A stretch of 64,000 bases of DNA, taken from NCBI GenBank assembly GCA_040905265.1, contig JBBDRW010000147.1, positions 1-64,000 on the forward strand, given 5' to 3'. Positions within the stretch are counted from its first letter, which is position 1; every line of letters starts with the position of its first letter. The stretch comes from JBBDRW01 sp040905265 (GTDB lineage Bacteria > Bacteroidota > Rhodothermia > Balneolales > Balneolaceae). The position numbers and the translations under genes are program-made. This document shows positions 63,349-64,000 of this stretch, one piece after another. The notes under the pieces are model-generated. The model saw only the letters and a program-made list of their open reading frames with translations. It was not told where the DNA came from and did not search any database.

Positions 63349-63663
63349 ATGGAAAAAGTAGCATGTAAGATGCAGTTGAAACCGGGGTATGAAGAGGAAT
63401 ATAAACGCAGACACGATGAGATCTGGCCGGAACTTCAGAAAGCATTGAAGGATGCCGGAATTCATGATTACACGATCTGGCTGGAGCGTGAGACCGGCAG
63501 CCTGTTCGCCGTACAGAAACTTGAAGAGGGGCACAAGGCCGGGGCCTTGCCGGATCTTCCCGTAATGAAGCGGTGGTGGGAGTATATGAAAGACATCATG
63601 GAAGTGAATCCGGATAACTCGCCGGTCACAACCTCATTGACGAAAGTGTTCCATATGGAGTAA
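63349..63663 (+). CDS. rhaM: L-rhamnose mutarotase
   Basis: A 104-residue RhaM-family protein (DUF718) that interconverts alpha and beta anomers of L-rhamnose. Motifs: MQLKPGYEEEYKRRHDEIWPEL, the conserved YTIWLERETGSLFAV and VMKRWWEYMKDIMEVNPDN at the end. It starts 17 bp after the sigma factor. Together with the next gene it points to use of rhamnose-containing pectin. Confidence 0.93.
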   Translation: MEKVACKMQLKPGYEEEYKRRHDEIWPELQKALKDAGIHDYTIWLERETGSLFAVQKLEEGHKAGALPDLPVMKRWWEYMKDIMEVNPDNSPVTTSLTKVFHME

Positions 63664-63781
63664 CGGCAAAAGATTCTGCCGCCGGCCTCTTATGGAATCG
63701 GGGTTGATCGGCCCGGTTACCATGACGCCGATGAACGTATCGGAAAACCTGTAATCCTAACCTTTATATAGAAACGGCCAG

Positions 63782-64000
63782 ATGAATCGAAACATACGAA
63801 TACTCAATACCTTGTTGTTCACACTGCTGCTAACAGCTCCTGGTGTGTCAGAAGCTCAGAATCGTTCCGTTCCGCTGCAATGGCTCGGAGGGGATGCACC
63901 AGCAGTAGAATCCGGGATCAGCTGGGGAGTGCCCTGGCCGAGAGGCGAAGTTGCAGCCGGCGAATCATTTACACTGCAAACCACGAGTGCAGTCCGGCTG
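63782..64000 (+). CDS. Probable exo-rhamnogalacturonan lyase-type protein, 5' part
   Basis: 73 codons from ATG 63782 to the window end without a stop. A signal peptide (hydrophobic LLFTLLLTAPGV, cleavage near SEAQ) is followed by NRSVPLQWLGGDAPAVESG and SWGVPWPRGEVAAGESF. This start resembles the N-terminal domain of PcRGLX/YetA-like rhamnogalacturonan lyases. The link to rhaM supports it. The call is tentative because only the first part is visible. Confidence 0.6.
   Translation, partial: MNRNIRILNTLLFTLLLTAPGVSEAQNRSVPLQWLGGDAPAVESGISWGVPWPRGEVAAGESFTLQTTSAVRL

Noticed and set aside
1..64000. CRISPR arrays, insertion sequences, prophage or defence islands
   Set aside because: No regularly spaced repeats, transposase, integrase or known defence gene was seen in any frame.

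Overview
The window looks like a chromosome segment of a marine or saline member of the Bacteroidota/Balneolota/Rhodothermota group. This is inferred from gene families, not from a marker gene: a SusC/SusD pair, a TonB receptor coupled to a DUF4249 lipoprotein, a DUF349 coiled-coil protein, a folP-cdaA pair, ArsS with the TIGR04282/TIGR04283 glycosyltransferases, many lipoproteins, and weak or absent Shine-Dalgarno sites. No rRNA, tRNA, CRISPR array, transposase or phage gene was found.

Layout. 1-3052 (minus): TonB receptor and DUF4249 lipoprotein. 3392-12890: mostly housekeeping and stress genes (Dps, MscS, DUF349 plus metallo-hydrolase, outer-membrane protein, 7Fe ferredoxin, FolP, CdaA). 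11808-16841 (minus): adenosylcobalamin-dependent methylmalonyl-CoA mutase (mutA, mutB) with its GTPase MeaB. 17193-23965: PAS protein, SufE, alpha/beta hydrolase, DsbD-like reductase, zinc-ribbon peptide, CPBP protease, PQQ-type sugar dehydrogenase. 24384-30697: an arsenosugar-type locus (flavin disulfide oxidoreductase, ArsS, aldehyde dehydrogenase, peroxidase-like protein, two glycosyltransferases). 30914-51568: a glucuronic-acid-centred polysaccharide utilisation locus. 51655-59350 (minus): flavin oxidoreductase, epimerase, ABC export permease and adaptor, propeller-like lipoprotein, M1 peptidase. 59786-64000: phospho-sugar mutase, SorC regulator, ECF sigma factor, L-rhamnose mutarotase and the start of a probable rhamnogalacturonan lyase.

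The carbohydrate locus reads as one pathway. SusC/SusD bind and import an oligosaccharide. GH67 alpha-glucuronidase releases (4-O-methyl-)glucuronic acid; its three catalytic acids have exactly the spacing known for the family. A TRAP transporter imports the acid, UxaC isomerises it, and an SDR may reduce the product. A DUF1080 protein, two Gfo/Idh/MocA oxidoreductases and a DUF6807-ThuA fusion add a possible oxidative (3-keto) route. A LacI regulator lies in the locus, and near-consensus LacI operators lie upstream of susC, dctP and uxaC.

The most unusual signal is non-coding. Two 142-bp hairpin elements (16866-17007 and 29236-29377) are 132/142 identical. All ten differences fall in the arms: eight form four compensated base-pair changes and the other two extend the stem of the second copy. 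A shorter relative lies at 4891-4976 and solo arms are scattered between genes. Two other short repeat families also occur, one of which flanks dps as an inverted pair. The susD gene contains a 10-N assembly gap; it is not a real frameshift.
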